From Platynereis dumerilii (taxonomy: Eukaryota; Annelida; Polychaeta; Phyllodocida; Nereididae): a stretch of DNA of 64,000 bases. A model generated the notes under the pieces. It was given only the letters and a program-made list of their open reading frames with translations, did no database searches and was not told where the DNA came from. Positions 48,930 to 59,726 of this stretch are shown one piece after another; positions within the stretch are counted from its first letter, which is position 1, and each line of letters starts with the position of its first letter. The DNA is taken from contig JAPTHN010000001.1 in assembly GCA_026936325.1 (NCBI GenBank), forward strand, positions 77,383,380 to 77,447,379, read 5' to 3'. Both the position numbers and the translations under genes were made by a program.

Positions 48930-49779
48930 AACGGTTCACAGTCAGGAATCGGAGGCTGAGTCACATTAGAGTCAGACCTACGGGCCAGCATCAAGAGTGG
49001 GAATCAGGAGTCACGCTTAGGAGTCGCAGTTAAGAGTCAGGAGTCAGAATCAAAAGTCACAGTTTGAATCAGGAGCTAGGCGTCCCAGCGAGGAGTTGGG
49101 AGTTTCAGTCAGTAGTCTGAGTCGGGAGTCTGAGTTGGGAGTGTGAGTCAGTAGTCTTGAGTCAGCAGCCTGTGTTGTCAGTCTGAGTCGGGTGTCTGAG
49201 TGATAAGTCAGAGTCAGGAGGCTGATTCTGGCATCTGAGTCAGGAATCTGTGTTTGGTGCCTGAGTCGGGAGTCAGGAGGTGGGAGTCTTGAGTCGGGCA
49301 TCTGAGTCGGGAGTCTGAGTCTGGAGTCACAGTCAGGAGTCAGCGTCAGGAGGCTGATTCTCGAATCTGAGTCAAGAGTTCCAGTCGGGCACCTGAGTGG
49401 AGTCTCAGTCACCAGTCTGAGTTGCCAGTCTTGATCAGGAGTCTAATTCAGGAGTCTTCAGTCATAAGCCCGAGTCCGGATCTGGAGTCTGGTCTCAGAG
49501 TTAGGAGTCGCAGTCTGGTGGGGTCTGTGTCGGGAAATGAACGTGCTCACTCCTGACAGCTAAAAATCATGTAAAAAATTGATGAAGGTAGGTACAACAT
49601 TACAAAATGTCAACCAGTCACGTCGAATATTATCATTCGCATGTGTCCTTGAGTCCTTCAGTTTTGTCTGTCTGTCTGACCATCCGTCCATTTGTCTGTC
49701 CATTTACAGGCAAAGTTTACTTGAAAGTAAAGGTAAATTCTTTGTAATTGTCCCTGATGACAATTACCGTGTTCTCTAG
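48930..49779 (+). mobile_element. Family E 3' end (5' part absent)
   Basis: Degenerate AGTCAGGAGTCTGAGTC-type minisatellite (to about 49515), then the E 3' block with TCTGTCTGTC repeats and GGCAAAGTTTACTTG. Next come GGTAAATTCTTT (inverted E head), the stem GTAATTGTC/GACAATTAC with a 6-base loop (49744-49767), eight bases and CTAG (49776-49779). It could be the true 3' end of the E element whose head is at 19616, with the 25-kb island inside, or an independent truncated copy. Confidence 0.65.
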
Positions 49780-51126
49780 TTATTAAGAATTTACCTATGG
49801 TAAATTCTATTTGTTTTTGCTGTTATTATTATTATTATGTTTTTTTCAAAATGGACTTAGGTCTTTGAAAGTGTTTTCAGTTGATAGGTCAGTGGTTGGG
49901 TATTACGTAATTGGGTCTTTTGATGTCATTTTCACAGTTGTCTTTATCACAGAGTCGTTCAAAGTTGAAAATTAGTAAACTTTAAAGGCTTATAACTCAA
50001 AAATTATTTAAGATAATAAGTCAAGAGTCAAAATCCTGTGATAAAAAGTTGTTGTCAACATTTTGTTCCCTGGTCATATGACAGTTGGTCTAACGGGTAA
50101 GGGGTTATTGACACATGAGCTGTTTTCAGTCTGTCACTGAGATCTCAAGTTATGTAATAGATAGGAATATGGTGATGGTGGCTAAAGTTTGCCAGTATCT
50201 GGGGCCAAGGTCGACTGTAATATCATTGGGATTGATGCAATATACTTTGAAATATGGCAATTTTTCAAAATCGAGTGTTCAGAATTTAGGTGGAATTATA
50301 AAATCTCCGTGAAGGAGTAGTCTGAGGTGATCAAAACGTATAATCAACTACCCTTAACTTTACCCAAAAAGACTATATTGACCAAAAAATTTGACCTATT
50401 GGTCATATTGAAGGTGATATGAGCCATTAAAGTTTAAAAAGTTGAAGTTTTGAAAAATTCTGAAAACTATGTTATTTTCCACCAATCCTCTTAAATCTTT
50501 GAGGTGTACTGGTCACTAATATGGTTATCAAAAGCCCCCTATTAGAATTGTTTCATATCCTCAACTAAATTTGTAAAAAATTGTGCAATATGTTACTTCG
50601 TGACTTACATGACATTTCCATAAAAGATTTAATTTGAGTGGGAAATATCACTCCTACAGCTTTCTGTAAATTAAATGACCCCCTTCTATCACATGCTGGC
50701 AACACATGAGCACATTTATTTTCACCTGTGACAATTTCTGCAAGGTGAAATTTGAGGTCGAAGATGAAATGAAAATTGATCATTTTCCCAAATGATTTTT
50801 TTTAACTACCAAGGAAACTTCCAATTTTTCTCATTTTAATTAACAATGTTTCCTGAATTGTTTTGGTCAATTGTGGTAAACAGCAAGTCTGTAGCTACAG
50901 GCAACTCTGAGCAGTAAAGGTCGAAAGGTCAAAAAATGACCTGAAGGTCAGCAAAAAAATTCATTTTCACATGATGCAGGTGAGCCATCTTCACACTCCA
51001 ACACAGGCTGGCCGCATAAATTATCATACATTAGCCATATATGGAGAGCTCTTCTGGCCCTCTCAGGTGACGGGGCCAGTGTACATTACTGTCTTATGGT
51101 TATATGTATATATGTATATTGCAGTC

Positions 51127-51640
51127 TCAAATGACTGAGTCAGGAGTAGGACTCGGAGTCAGGACTCGGAGTCAGGACTCGGAGTCAGGAATCGGAGTCA
51201 GGACTCGGAGTCAGGACTCGGAGTCAGGACTCGGAGTCAGGACTCGGAGTCAGGACTCGGAGTCAGGACTCAGAGTCAGGACTCAGAGTCAGGACTCAGA
51301 GTCAGGACTCGCAGTCAGGACTCGCAGTCAGGACTCTGAGTCAGGACTCTGAGTCAGGACTCTGAGTCAGGACTCTGAGTCAGGACTCTGAGTCAGGACT
51401 CTGAGTCAGGACTCTGAGTCAGGACTCTGAGTCAGGACTCTGAGTCAGGACTCTGAGTCAGGACTCTGAGTCAGGACTCTGAGTCAGGACTCTGAGTCAG
51501 GACTCTGAGTCAGGACTCTGAGTCAGGACTCTGAGTCAGGACTCTGAGTCAGGACTCTGAGTCAGGACTCTGAGTCAGGACTCTGAGTCAGGACTCTGAG
51601 TCAGGACTCTGAGTCAGGACTCTGAGTCAGGACTCTGAGG
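51127..51640 (+). repeat. 13-bp minisatellite, GACTCTGAGTCAG type
   Basis: About 40 units. The left part uses GACTCGGAGTC and GACTCAGAGTC. The right part (from about 51337) is essentially perfect GACTCTGAGTC. The central base changes while the flanking 5-bp complement is kept. Confidence 0.95.
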
Positions 51641-51899
51641 CCATGTTGAGTCTGAGGAAGGATTTGGCATCAGCAGTTGAAGTCACAAGTCTGAGCCAGG
51701 AGTCTGAGTCAGTCATCAGAGAAAATAATCTGCATCAGGAGTGACAGTCAGTAGTCTGAATTGGAGATCTCATCAGGAAGCTGATCGGGATTCAGAGTTC
51801 ATATATGGAGTGCTCCTCTGGCCAGCTCAGGTGAGTGCTGGTTACAAGGGCAGGCCTACTGATTGGAATAGTAATCTGCTGTTATGCTCTTTGGAGTGA

Positions 51900-52320
51900 G
51901 GCCTCTGAGTCGGGACTCGCAGTCAGGCCTCGGAGTCAGGCCTCGGAGTCAGGCCTCGGAGTCAGGACTGTCTGTCAGGTCTGTCTGTCAGGACTGTCTG
52001 TCAGGACTGTCTGTCAGGACTGTCTGTCAGGACTGTCAGTCAGGACTGTCAGTCAGGACTGTCAGTGTCCAGTGTCACGACTCAGTGTCACGACTCAGTG
52101 TCACGACTCAGTGTCACGCCTCAGAGTCGGGACTCAGTGTCTGGACTCTGAGTCAGGTCTCTGAGTCGGGTCTCTGAGTCGGGCCTCTGAGTCGGGCCTC
52201 TGAGTCGGGACTCTGAGTCAGGACTCTGAGTCGGGACTCTGAGTCAGGACTCTGAGTCAGGACTCTGAGTCAGGACTCTGAGTCATGACTCTGAGTCAGG
52301 ACTCTGAGTCAGGACTCTGA
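51900..52320 (+). repeat. 13-bp minisatellite, mixed variant types
   Basis: Blocks of GGCCTCGGAGTCA, GGACTGTCTGTCA, GGACTGTCAGTCA, CACGACTCAGTGT and GGACTCTGAGTCA follow one another, each locally expanded. Confidence 0.9.
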
Positions 52321-52649
52321 GGCCGTGTTGAGTCGAGACAGGAGTCTGAGGAAGGATTTAGCATCAGCAGTTGAAGTCACAAGTCTGAGCCAGGAGTCTG
52401 AGTCAGTCATCAGAGAAAATAATCTGCATCAGGAGTGAGAGTCAGTAGTCTGAATTGGAGATCTGATCAGGAAGCTGATCGGGATTCAGAGTTCGAGTCG
52501 GAGTCAGAGTCGTGGTTATGGTGAGACAACAGAGTCAGCATGTGTTTGTCAGTCCGTCAGTTTCATCCATCTGTCCATTTGTCTGTCCATTTACAGGCAA
52601 AGTTCAGTTATAAGTAAAGGTAAATTCTTTGTAATTGTCCATGATGACA

Positions 52650-53170
52650 ATTAGACTCTGAGTCAGGACTCTGAGTCAGGACTCTGAGTCAGGACTCTGA
52701 GTCAGGACGCTGATTCAGGAATGTGAGTCAGGACTGTGAGTCAGGACTGTGAGTCGAGACTCTGAGTCATTACTCTGAGTCATTACTCTGAGTCATTACT
52801 CTGAGTCATTACTCTGAGTCATTACTCTGAGTCAGGACTCTGAGTCAGGACGCTGAGTCAGGACTCTGAGTCAGGCCTCTGAGTCAGGACTCTGAGTCAG
52901 GACTCTGAGTCAGGACTCTGAGTCAGGACTCTGAGTCAGGACTCTGAGTCAGGACTCTGAGTCAGGACTCTGAGTCAGGACTCTGAGTCAGGACTCTGAG
53001 TCAGGACTCTGAGTCAGGACTCTGAGTCAGGACTCTGAGTCAGGACTCTGAGTCAGGACTCTGAGTCAGGACTCTGAGTCAGGACTCTGAGTCAGGACTC
53101 TGAGTCAGGACTCTGAGTCAGGACTCTGAGTCAGGACTCTGAGTCAGGACTCTGAGTCAGGACTCTGAGG
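52650..53170 (+). repeat. 13-bp minisatellite with near-perfect tail
   Basis: Begins directly in the broken 3' terminator. Includes a TTACTCTGAGTCA sub-array (about 52769-52830) and then about 23 perfect GGACTCTGAGTCA units. Confidence 0.95.
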
Positions 53171-53479
53171 CCGTGTTGAGTCTGAGGAAGGATTTGGCAT
53201 CAGCAGTTGAACTCAGGAGTCTGAGTCCGGCATCAGAGAAAAGAGTCAGTGTCAGGACTGAGAGTCAGTAGTCTGAATTGTAGATCTGATCAGGAAGCTG
53301 ACCAGGATTCAGAGTTGGAGTCATGGTGAGGAGTCAGAGTCTGCATGTGTCTGTCAGTCCGTCGGTTTGTTCCATCTGTCCATCCGTCGATTTGTCTGTC
53401 AATTTACAGGCAAAGTTTAGTTGAAAGTAAAGGTAAATTCTTTGTAATTGTCCCTGATGACAATTACCGTGTTCTCTAG

Positions 53480-56427
53480 TTAAGAATTTACCTATGGTAA
53501 ATTCTATTTGTTTTTGCTATTATTATTATTATTATGTTTTTTTCAAAATGGACTTAGGTCTTTGAAAGTGTTTTCAGTTGATAGGTGAGTGGTTGGGTAT
53601 TACGTAATTGGGTCATTTGATGTCATTTTCACAGTTGTCTTTTTCACAGAGTCGTTCAAAGTCGAGAATTAGTAAACTTTAAAGGCCTATAACTCAAAAA
53701 GTATTTAAGATAGTAAGTCAAGAGTCAAAATCCTGTGATAAAAAGTTGTTGTCAACATTTTGTTTCCTGGTCATATGACAGTTGGTCTAACGGGTAAGGG
53801 GTTATTGACACATGAGCTGTTTTCAGTCTGTCACTGAGATCTCAAGTTATGTAATAGATAGGAATATGGTGATGGTGGCAAAAGTTTGCCAGTATCTGGG
53901 GCCAAGGTTGACTGTAATATCATTGGGATTGATGCAATATACTTTGAAATATGGCAATTTTTCAAAATCGAGTGTTCAAAATTTAGGTGGAATTGTAAAA
54001 TCTCCGTGAAGGAGTAGTCTGAGGTGATCAAAATGTATAATCAACTACCCTTAACTTTACCCAAAAACACTATATCGACCAAAAAATTTTACCTATTGGT
54101 CATATTGAAGGTGATATGAGCCATTAAAGTTTAAAAAGTTGAAGTTTTGAAAAATTCTGAAAATTATGTTATTTTCCACCAATCTTCTTAATCTTTGAAG
54201 TATACTGGTCACTAATATGGTTATCAAAAGCCCCCTACTAGAATTGTTTTATATCCTCAACTAAATTTGTAAAAAATTGTGAAATATGTTACTTCGCGAC
54301 TTACATGACATTTCCATAAAAGATTTAATTTGAGTGGGAAATATCACTCCTACAGCTTTCTGTAAATTAAATGACCCCCTTTTATCACATGCTGGCAACA
54401 CATGAGCACATTTATTTTCACCTGTGACAATTTCTGCAAGGTCAAATTTGAGGTCAAAGATGAAATGAAAATTGATCATTTTCCCAAATGATTTTTTTTA
54501 ACTACCAAGGAAACTTCCAATTTTTTTCATTTTAATTAACAATGTTTGCTGAATTGTTTTGGTCAATTGTGGTAAACAGCAAGTCTGTAGCTACAGGCAA
54601 CTCTGAGCAGTAAAGGTCGAAAGGTCAAAAAATGACCTGACGGTCAGCAAAAAAATTCATTTTCACATGATGCAGGTGAGCCATCTTCACACTCCAACAC
54701 AGGCTGGCCGCATAAATTATCATACATTAGCCATATATGGAGAGCTCTTCTGGCCCTCTCAGGTGACGGGGCCAGTGTACATTACTGTCTTATGGTTATA
54801 TACATATTGTAGTCTCAAATGACTGAGTCAGGAGTTGGAGTCAGGAGTTGGAGTCAGGAGTTGGAGTCAGGAGTTGGAGTCAGGAGTTGGAGTCAGGACT
54901 CGGAGTCAGGACTCGGAGTCAGGACTCGGAGTCAGGACTCGCAGTCAGGACTCGCAGTCAGGCCTCTGAGTCAGGACTCTAAGTCACGTCTCTGAGTCAG
55001 GACTCTGAGTCAGGACTGTGAGTCAGGACTCTGTGTCAGGCCTCTGAGTCACGACTGTGAGTCAGGACTCTGTGTCAGGCCTCTGTGTCAGGGCTAAACT
55101 CGGAGCCAGGACTCGGAGTCAGGACTCGACTCAAAGTTAGGACCTGGAGTGAGGATTTGGAGTCAGGACGCGTAGTCAGGACTCGGAGTCAGGACGCTCA
55201 GTCAGGACGCTCAGTCAGGACTCTTGAGTCAGGACTCGGACGCAGGACTCGGCGTCTGGCCTCGGAGTCAGGACTCTGAGCCAGGCCTCGGAGTCAGGAC
55301 TCGGAGTCAGGACTCGGATGCAGGACTGCGAGTCAGGACTGTGAGTCAGGACTGGGAGTCAGCCTGAGCGTCAGGACTCGGAGTCACGACTCGGAGTCAC
55401 GCCTCTGAGCCAGGAGTCTGAGTCAGGCATCAGAGAAAAGAGCAGCATCAGGCCTCAGAGTCAGGAACTCGGAGTCAGGAACTCGGAGTCAGGGACTCTG
55501 AGTCGGACCCTCAGTCCGGACCGTCAGTCAGGTCCGTCAGTCAGGACCGTCAGTCAGGACCGTCAGTCAGGACCGTCAGTCAGGACCGTCAGTCAGGACC
55601 GTCAGTCAGGACCGTCAGTCAGGCCCGTCAGTCAGGCCCGTCAGTCAGGACCGTCAGTCAGGACCGTCAGTCAGGACCGTCAGTCAGGACCGTCAGTCAG
55701 GACCGTCAGTCAGGACCGTCAGTCAGGACCGTCAATCAGGACCCTGAGTCACGATTCTGAGTCAGGACTCTCAGTCAGGACTCTGACATTTCTGAGTCAG
55801 GACTGTCAGTCAGGACTGTCAGTCAGGACTGTCAGTCAGGACCGTCAGTCAGGACCGTCAGTCAGGACCGTCAGTCCGGACCGTCAGTCAGAACCGTCAG
55901 CCAGGACCGTCAGTCAGGACCGTATGTCAGGACCGTATGTCAGGACTCTGAGTCACGATTCTGAGTCAGGCCTCTCTGTCAGGACTCTGACATTTCTGAG
56001 TCAGGACTGTCAGTCAGGACTGTCAGTCAGGACTGTCAGTCAGGACCGTCAGTCAGGACCGTCAGTCAGGACCGTCAGTCAGGACCGTCAGTCAGGACCG
56101 TCAGTCAGGACCGTCAGTCAGGATTTAGCATCAGCAGTTGAAGTCACAAGTCTGAGCCAGGAGTCTGAGTCAGTCATCAGAGAAAAGAGTCTGCGTCAGG
56201 AGTGAGAGTCAGTAGTCTGAATCGGAGATCTGATCAAGAAGCTGATCGGGATTCAGAGTTGGAGTCGGAGTCGCAGTCATGGTGGAGAAACAGAGTCAGC
56301 ATGTGTTTGTCAGTCCGTCAGTTTCATCCATCTGTCCATTTGTCTGTCCATTTTCAGGCAAAGTTTAGTTGAAAGTAAAGGTAAATTCTTTGTAATTGTC
56401 CCTGATGACAATTACCGTGTTCTCTAG
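53480..56427 (+). mobile_element. Family E Helentron-like unit, complete
   Basis: Head at 53483-53505, 5' block closely similar to the unit at 49780, minisatellites at 54820-55440 and 55500-56130, 3' block with TCTGTCC repeats, stem-loop GTAATTGTC/GACAATTAC, eight bases and CTAG at 56424-56427. No coding sequence: short open frames in the 5' block recur between E copies but carry no domain. Confidence 0.8.
54820..56130 (+). repeat. 13-bp minisatellites, GACTCGGAGTC and GACCGTCAGTC types
   Basis: The first array is heterogeneous (GTTGGAGTCAGGA, then GACTCGGAGTC). The second (55500-56120) is dominated by GGACCGTCAGTCA, interrupted by a duplicated block containing CTCTGACATTTCTGAGTC near 55775 and 55985, which shows a ~210-bp segmental repeat. 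Confidence 0.9.
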
Positions 56428-59400
56428 TTATTATTATTATTCTTATTCTTCTTTTTTGTTTCAAAATGGTCCTACGGCAATGAAAGTTGGTCAGAAGGTC
56501 AATCAGTCATTCAGTATTGTGAAAGTGGGTCATTTGATGTCATTTTCACAGTTGTCTTTTTCACAGAGGCGTTCAAAGTCGAAAATTTTGAAACTTCAAG
56601 GTTGAATAACTGAAAAAGTATTTAAGATAATGAGTCAAGAGTGAAAATGCTGTGATAAAAAGTTGTTGTGAACGAACTGGTGAAACTGATATGACAGTTG
56701 GTCCAACGAGTAAAGGGCTTTTGATGCACAAGCACATTTCAGTCTACGATCAGTATCTCAAGTTATGTAATAGATAGGTGCATTGTCATTGTGGCAAAAG
56801 TTAGCCTGTATCTGGGACCAATGCAGTTCAAGAAATGGTTTGGATTTGTCCAGCAGTTTTTGAGATATGACAATTTTTCAAAATTGAGTGTTCGAAATTA
56901 AGGTCGAATTGCAAAATCTCTATGAAGGAGTGGTCTGAGGTGATCAAAATGTTAATGAACTACCCTTAACTTTACCCAAAAAGACTATTTTGACCAAAAA
57001 ATTGGACCAAAAGGTGATTTTTGAAGGTGATATGAGCCCATAAAGTTTAAAAAGTACGATTTTTCAAAAATTCTGAAAATTATGTTTTTTTCAACCAATC
57101 CTCTTCAAAGTCTAGGGTCTAGTAGTCAAAGATAAGGTTATCAGAAGCCCCCAATGAAGATTGTTTAATGTTTTCAACTTAAGATGTAAAAAATTGTGAA
57201 AAATGTTACTTTGCAACAAACCTGATGTGTTGCGTAAATGAATTAATTTGAGTTGGAAATGTTACTCCTACAGCTTTCTGTAAATTAAATGACCCCCCTA
57301 TATCATTACTGGCAATCACATGAGCACATTCATTTTCACCTGTGACAATTTCCTCAAGGTCAAATTTGAGTTCAAAGATGAAATGAAAATTGAACCTTTT
57401 CACAGATAATTTTTTTTTTCTAGGAAGGAATGTTTACATTTTCTTGATTTTGAGTGACAATGTTGATCAAATACTTGCGGTAAGTTATGGCAAATGGCAA
57501 GTCTATAGCTACAGCCATCTCTAAGCAGTAACGGTCAAAAGGTCAGGAAAATGATGAAATGGTCAGCAAAAAATTCATTTTCACATGATGCAGGTGAGAC
57601 AATTTCACACACCAACACTTGGTGGCCGCATGAATTAGCATACATTAGCCATATATGGAGAGCTCTTCTGGCCGTTTCAGGTGACGGGGCCAGTGAGCAT
57701 CAATGACTTTTAAGTGTTCCATAAGATGGGTCTAATCTTTCCAATCGCATGATGTGTCTGCTGGTCTGTCTGTCCGGCCCTCAACATTCATGTAGAGGCT
57801 ACTCTGTAGGTTGGGTCTAATGTCTTCATTCGCATTTTTCTGTCCGTCTGTCCGTCAATACAATGGGAAAGGGACATTCTACAGTGATGGACTGAAGAGG
57901 TTAGAGTGACAGTTTGGAGTCACAGTTAGAGTTGAAACGAGTCAGACTCAGGAGTCGCAGTCAGAGTCATGAGGAGTGGTCAGGTTTCAGAGTCACAGCC
58001 GAAGTCAAGAGTAAGAGTTGGAGTCAGGAGTCTGAGGCTCTGAGCCTGAGTAAATCGGGTGTGGGAGAGTCAAGAGTCACAGTTACAGTTGAAGGTTCTT
58101 AGGTTCAAAGGATCTTAGGTTCAAAGGTTCAACCGTCTAACGGTTCAGGACACGGAGTCAGGACACCAAGTCAGGACACGGAGTCAGGACACGGCGTCAG
58201 GACTCGGAGTCAGGACTCGGGGTTAGGACTCGCTGTCAGGACTCGGGGTCGGGACTCTTAGTCAGGACGCTGAGTCAGGACGCTGAGTCAGGACTCTGAG
58301 TGACTCTGAGTGAGGCCTCTGAGTGAGGACTCTGAGTGAGGACTCTTGAGTAAGGATTCTGAGTCAGGACTATGAGTAAGGACTCTGAGTGAGAACTCTG
58401 AGTCAGCACTCTGAGACAGAACTCTGAGTCAGGTAGCTGAGTCAGCACTCTGAGTTAGCACTCTGAGTCAGGACTCTGAGTCAGGCTCTGAGTCGGGACT
58501 CTGAGTCAGGTCTCTGAGTCAGCACTCTGAGTCAGCACTCTGAGTCAGCACTCTGAGTCAGGACTCTGAGTCAGGACTCTGCGTCAGGACTCTGCGTCAG
58601 GACTGTGAGTCAGGACGCTGCGGCAGGACTCTGAGTCAGGATTGTGAGTCAGGACTCTGAGTCAGGACTGTGAGCCAGGACTGTGAGTCAGGACTGTGAG
58701 TCAGGACTGTGAGTCAGGACTGTGAGTCAGGACTGTGAGTCAGGATTATGAGTCAGGACTGTGAGTCAGGACTGTGACCCAGGACTCTGAGTCAGGATTA
58801 TGAATCAGGAATCTGAGTCAGGTCTGTGAGTCAGGTCTGTGAGTCAGGACTGAGTCAGGACTGAGTCAGGACTGTGAGTCAGGACTGTGAGTCAGGATTG
58901 TGAGTCGGGGACTGTGAGTCAGGACTGTGACCCAGGACTCTGAGTCAGGATTATGAGTCAGGATTGTGAGTCAGGACTGTGAGTCAGGACTGTGAGTCAG
59001 GACTCTGAGTCAGGACTCTGAATCGGGGCTGTGAGCCAGGACTGTGAGTCAGGACTGTGAGACAGGACTGTGAGTCAGGACTGTGTGCCAGGTCTGTGAG
59101 TCAGGACTGTGAGTCAGGACTCTGAGTCAGGACTCTGAGTCAGGCCTGTGAGTCAGGGCTCTGAGTCGGGACTGTGAGTCAGGACTGCGAGTCAGGACTG
59201 TGAGTCAGGATTCTGAGTCAGGACTGTGAGTCAGGACTGTGAGTCAGGACTGTGAGTCAGGACTGTGAGTCAGGACTGTGAGTCAGGACTGTGAGTCAGG
59301 ACTGTGAGTCAGGACTGTGAGTCAGGACTGTGAGTCAGGCCTCTGAGTCAGGACTCTGAGTCAGGACTCTGAGTCAGGACTGTGAGTCAGGACTGTGAGT

Positions 59401-59726
59401 CAGGACTCTGAGTCAGGACTCTGAGTCAGGACTCTGAGTCAGGACTCTGAGTCAGGACTGTGAGTCAGGACTCTGAGTCAGGACTCTGAGTCAGGACTCT
59501 GAGTCAGGACTCTGAGTCAGGACTCTGAGTCAGGACTCTGAGTCAGGACTCTGAGTCAGGACTCTGAGTCGCAGTCATGGTGAGGAAACAGAGTCCGCAT
59601 GTGTTTTCTCAGTCCGTCGGTTGCATCCATCTGTCCATTTGTCTGTCCATTTACAGGCAAACTTTAGTTGAAAGTAAAGGTAAATTCTTTGTAATTGTCC
59701 CTGATGACAATTACCGTTTTCTCTAG
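56428..59726 (+). mobile_element. Family E unit lacking its 5' head
   Basis: Starts with TTATTATTATTATTC immediately after CTAG, without the palindrome, then the E body TTTCAAAATGGTCC. The body is of the same subtype as the unit at 59727. A TCTGTCCGTC patch and a diverged block (57730-58140) precede the minisatellite. The end is complete, with CTAG at 59723-59726. It can be read as the body belonging to the head at 19549. Confidence 0.75.
58150..59573 (+). repeat. 13-bp minisatellite, GACTGTGAGTCAG and GACTCTGAGTCAG
   Basis: Over 100 units. It starts irregular (GGACACGGAGTCA) and becomes regular GGACTGTGAGTCA and GGACTCTGAGTCA blocks towards the right. Confidence 0.95.

Larger units (their letters stand above)
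49780..53479 (+). mobile_element. Family E composite unit with three 3' blocks
   Basis: Head at 49786-49808, full 5' block (to about 51100), minisatellite 1 and a 3' block to about 51798. At 51799 the sequence jumps to an E core segment like that at 60991-61085, followed by minisatellite 2 and a second 3' block. That block's stem GTAATTGTC/GACAATTA is present (about 52633-52655), but the final CCGTGTTCTCTAG is replaced by more minisatellite. Minisatellite 3 and a complete third 3' end follow, with CTAG at 53476-53479. The unit is a chimera of at least three E segments. No coding sequence. Confidence 0.7.

Noticed and set aside
51127-53170. Possible CRISPR-like direct repeats
   Set aside because: Units are contiguous with no unique spacers and the sequence is eukaryotic; these are minisatellites.
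50115-54479. Short frames conserved between E copies (MSCFQSVTEISSYVID and the minus-strand MINFHFIF frame)
   Set aside because: Conserved only because the copies are recent duplicates. Diverged E copies at 56,428 and 59,727 do not keep the same frames, and no domain is recognised.
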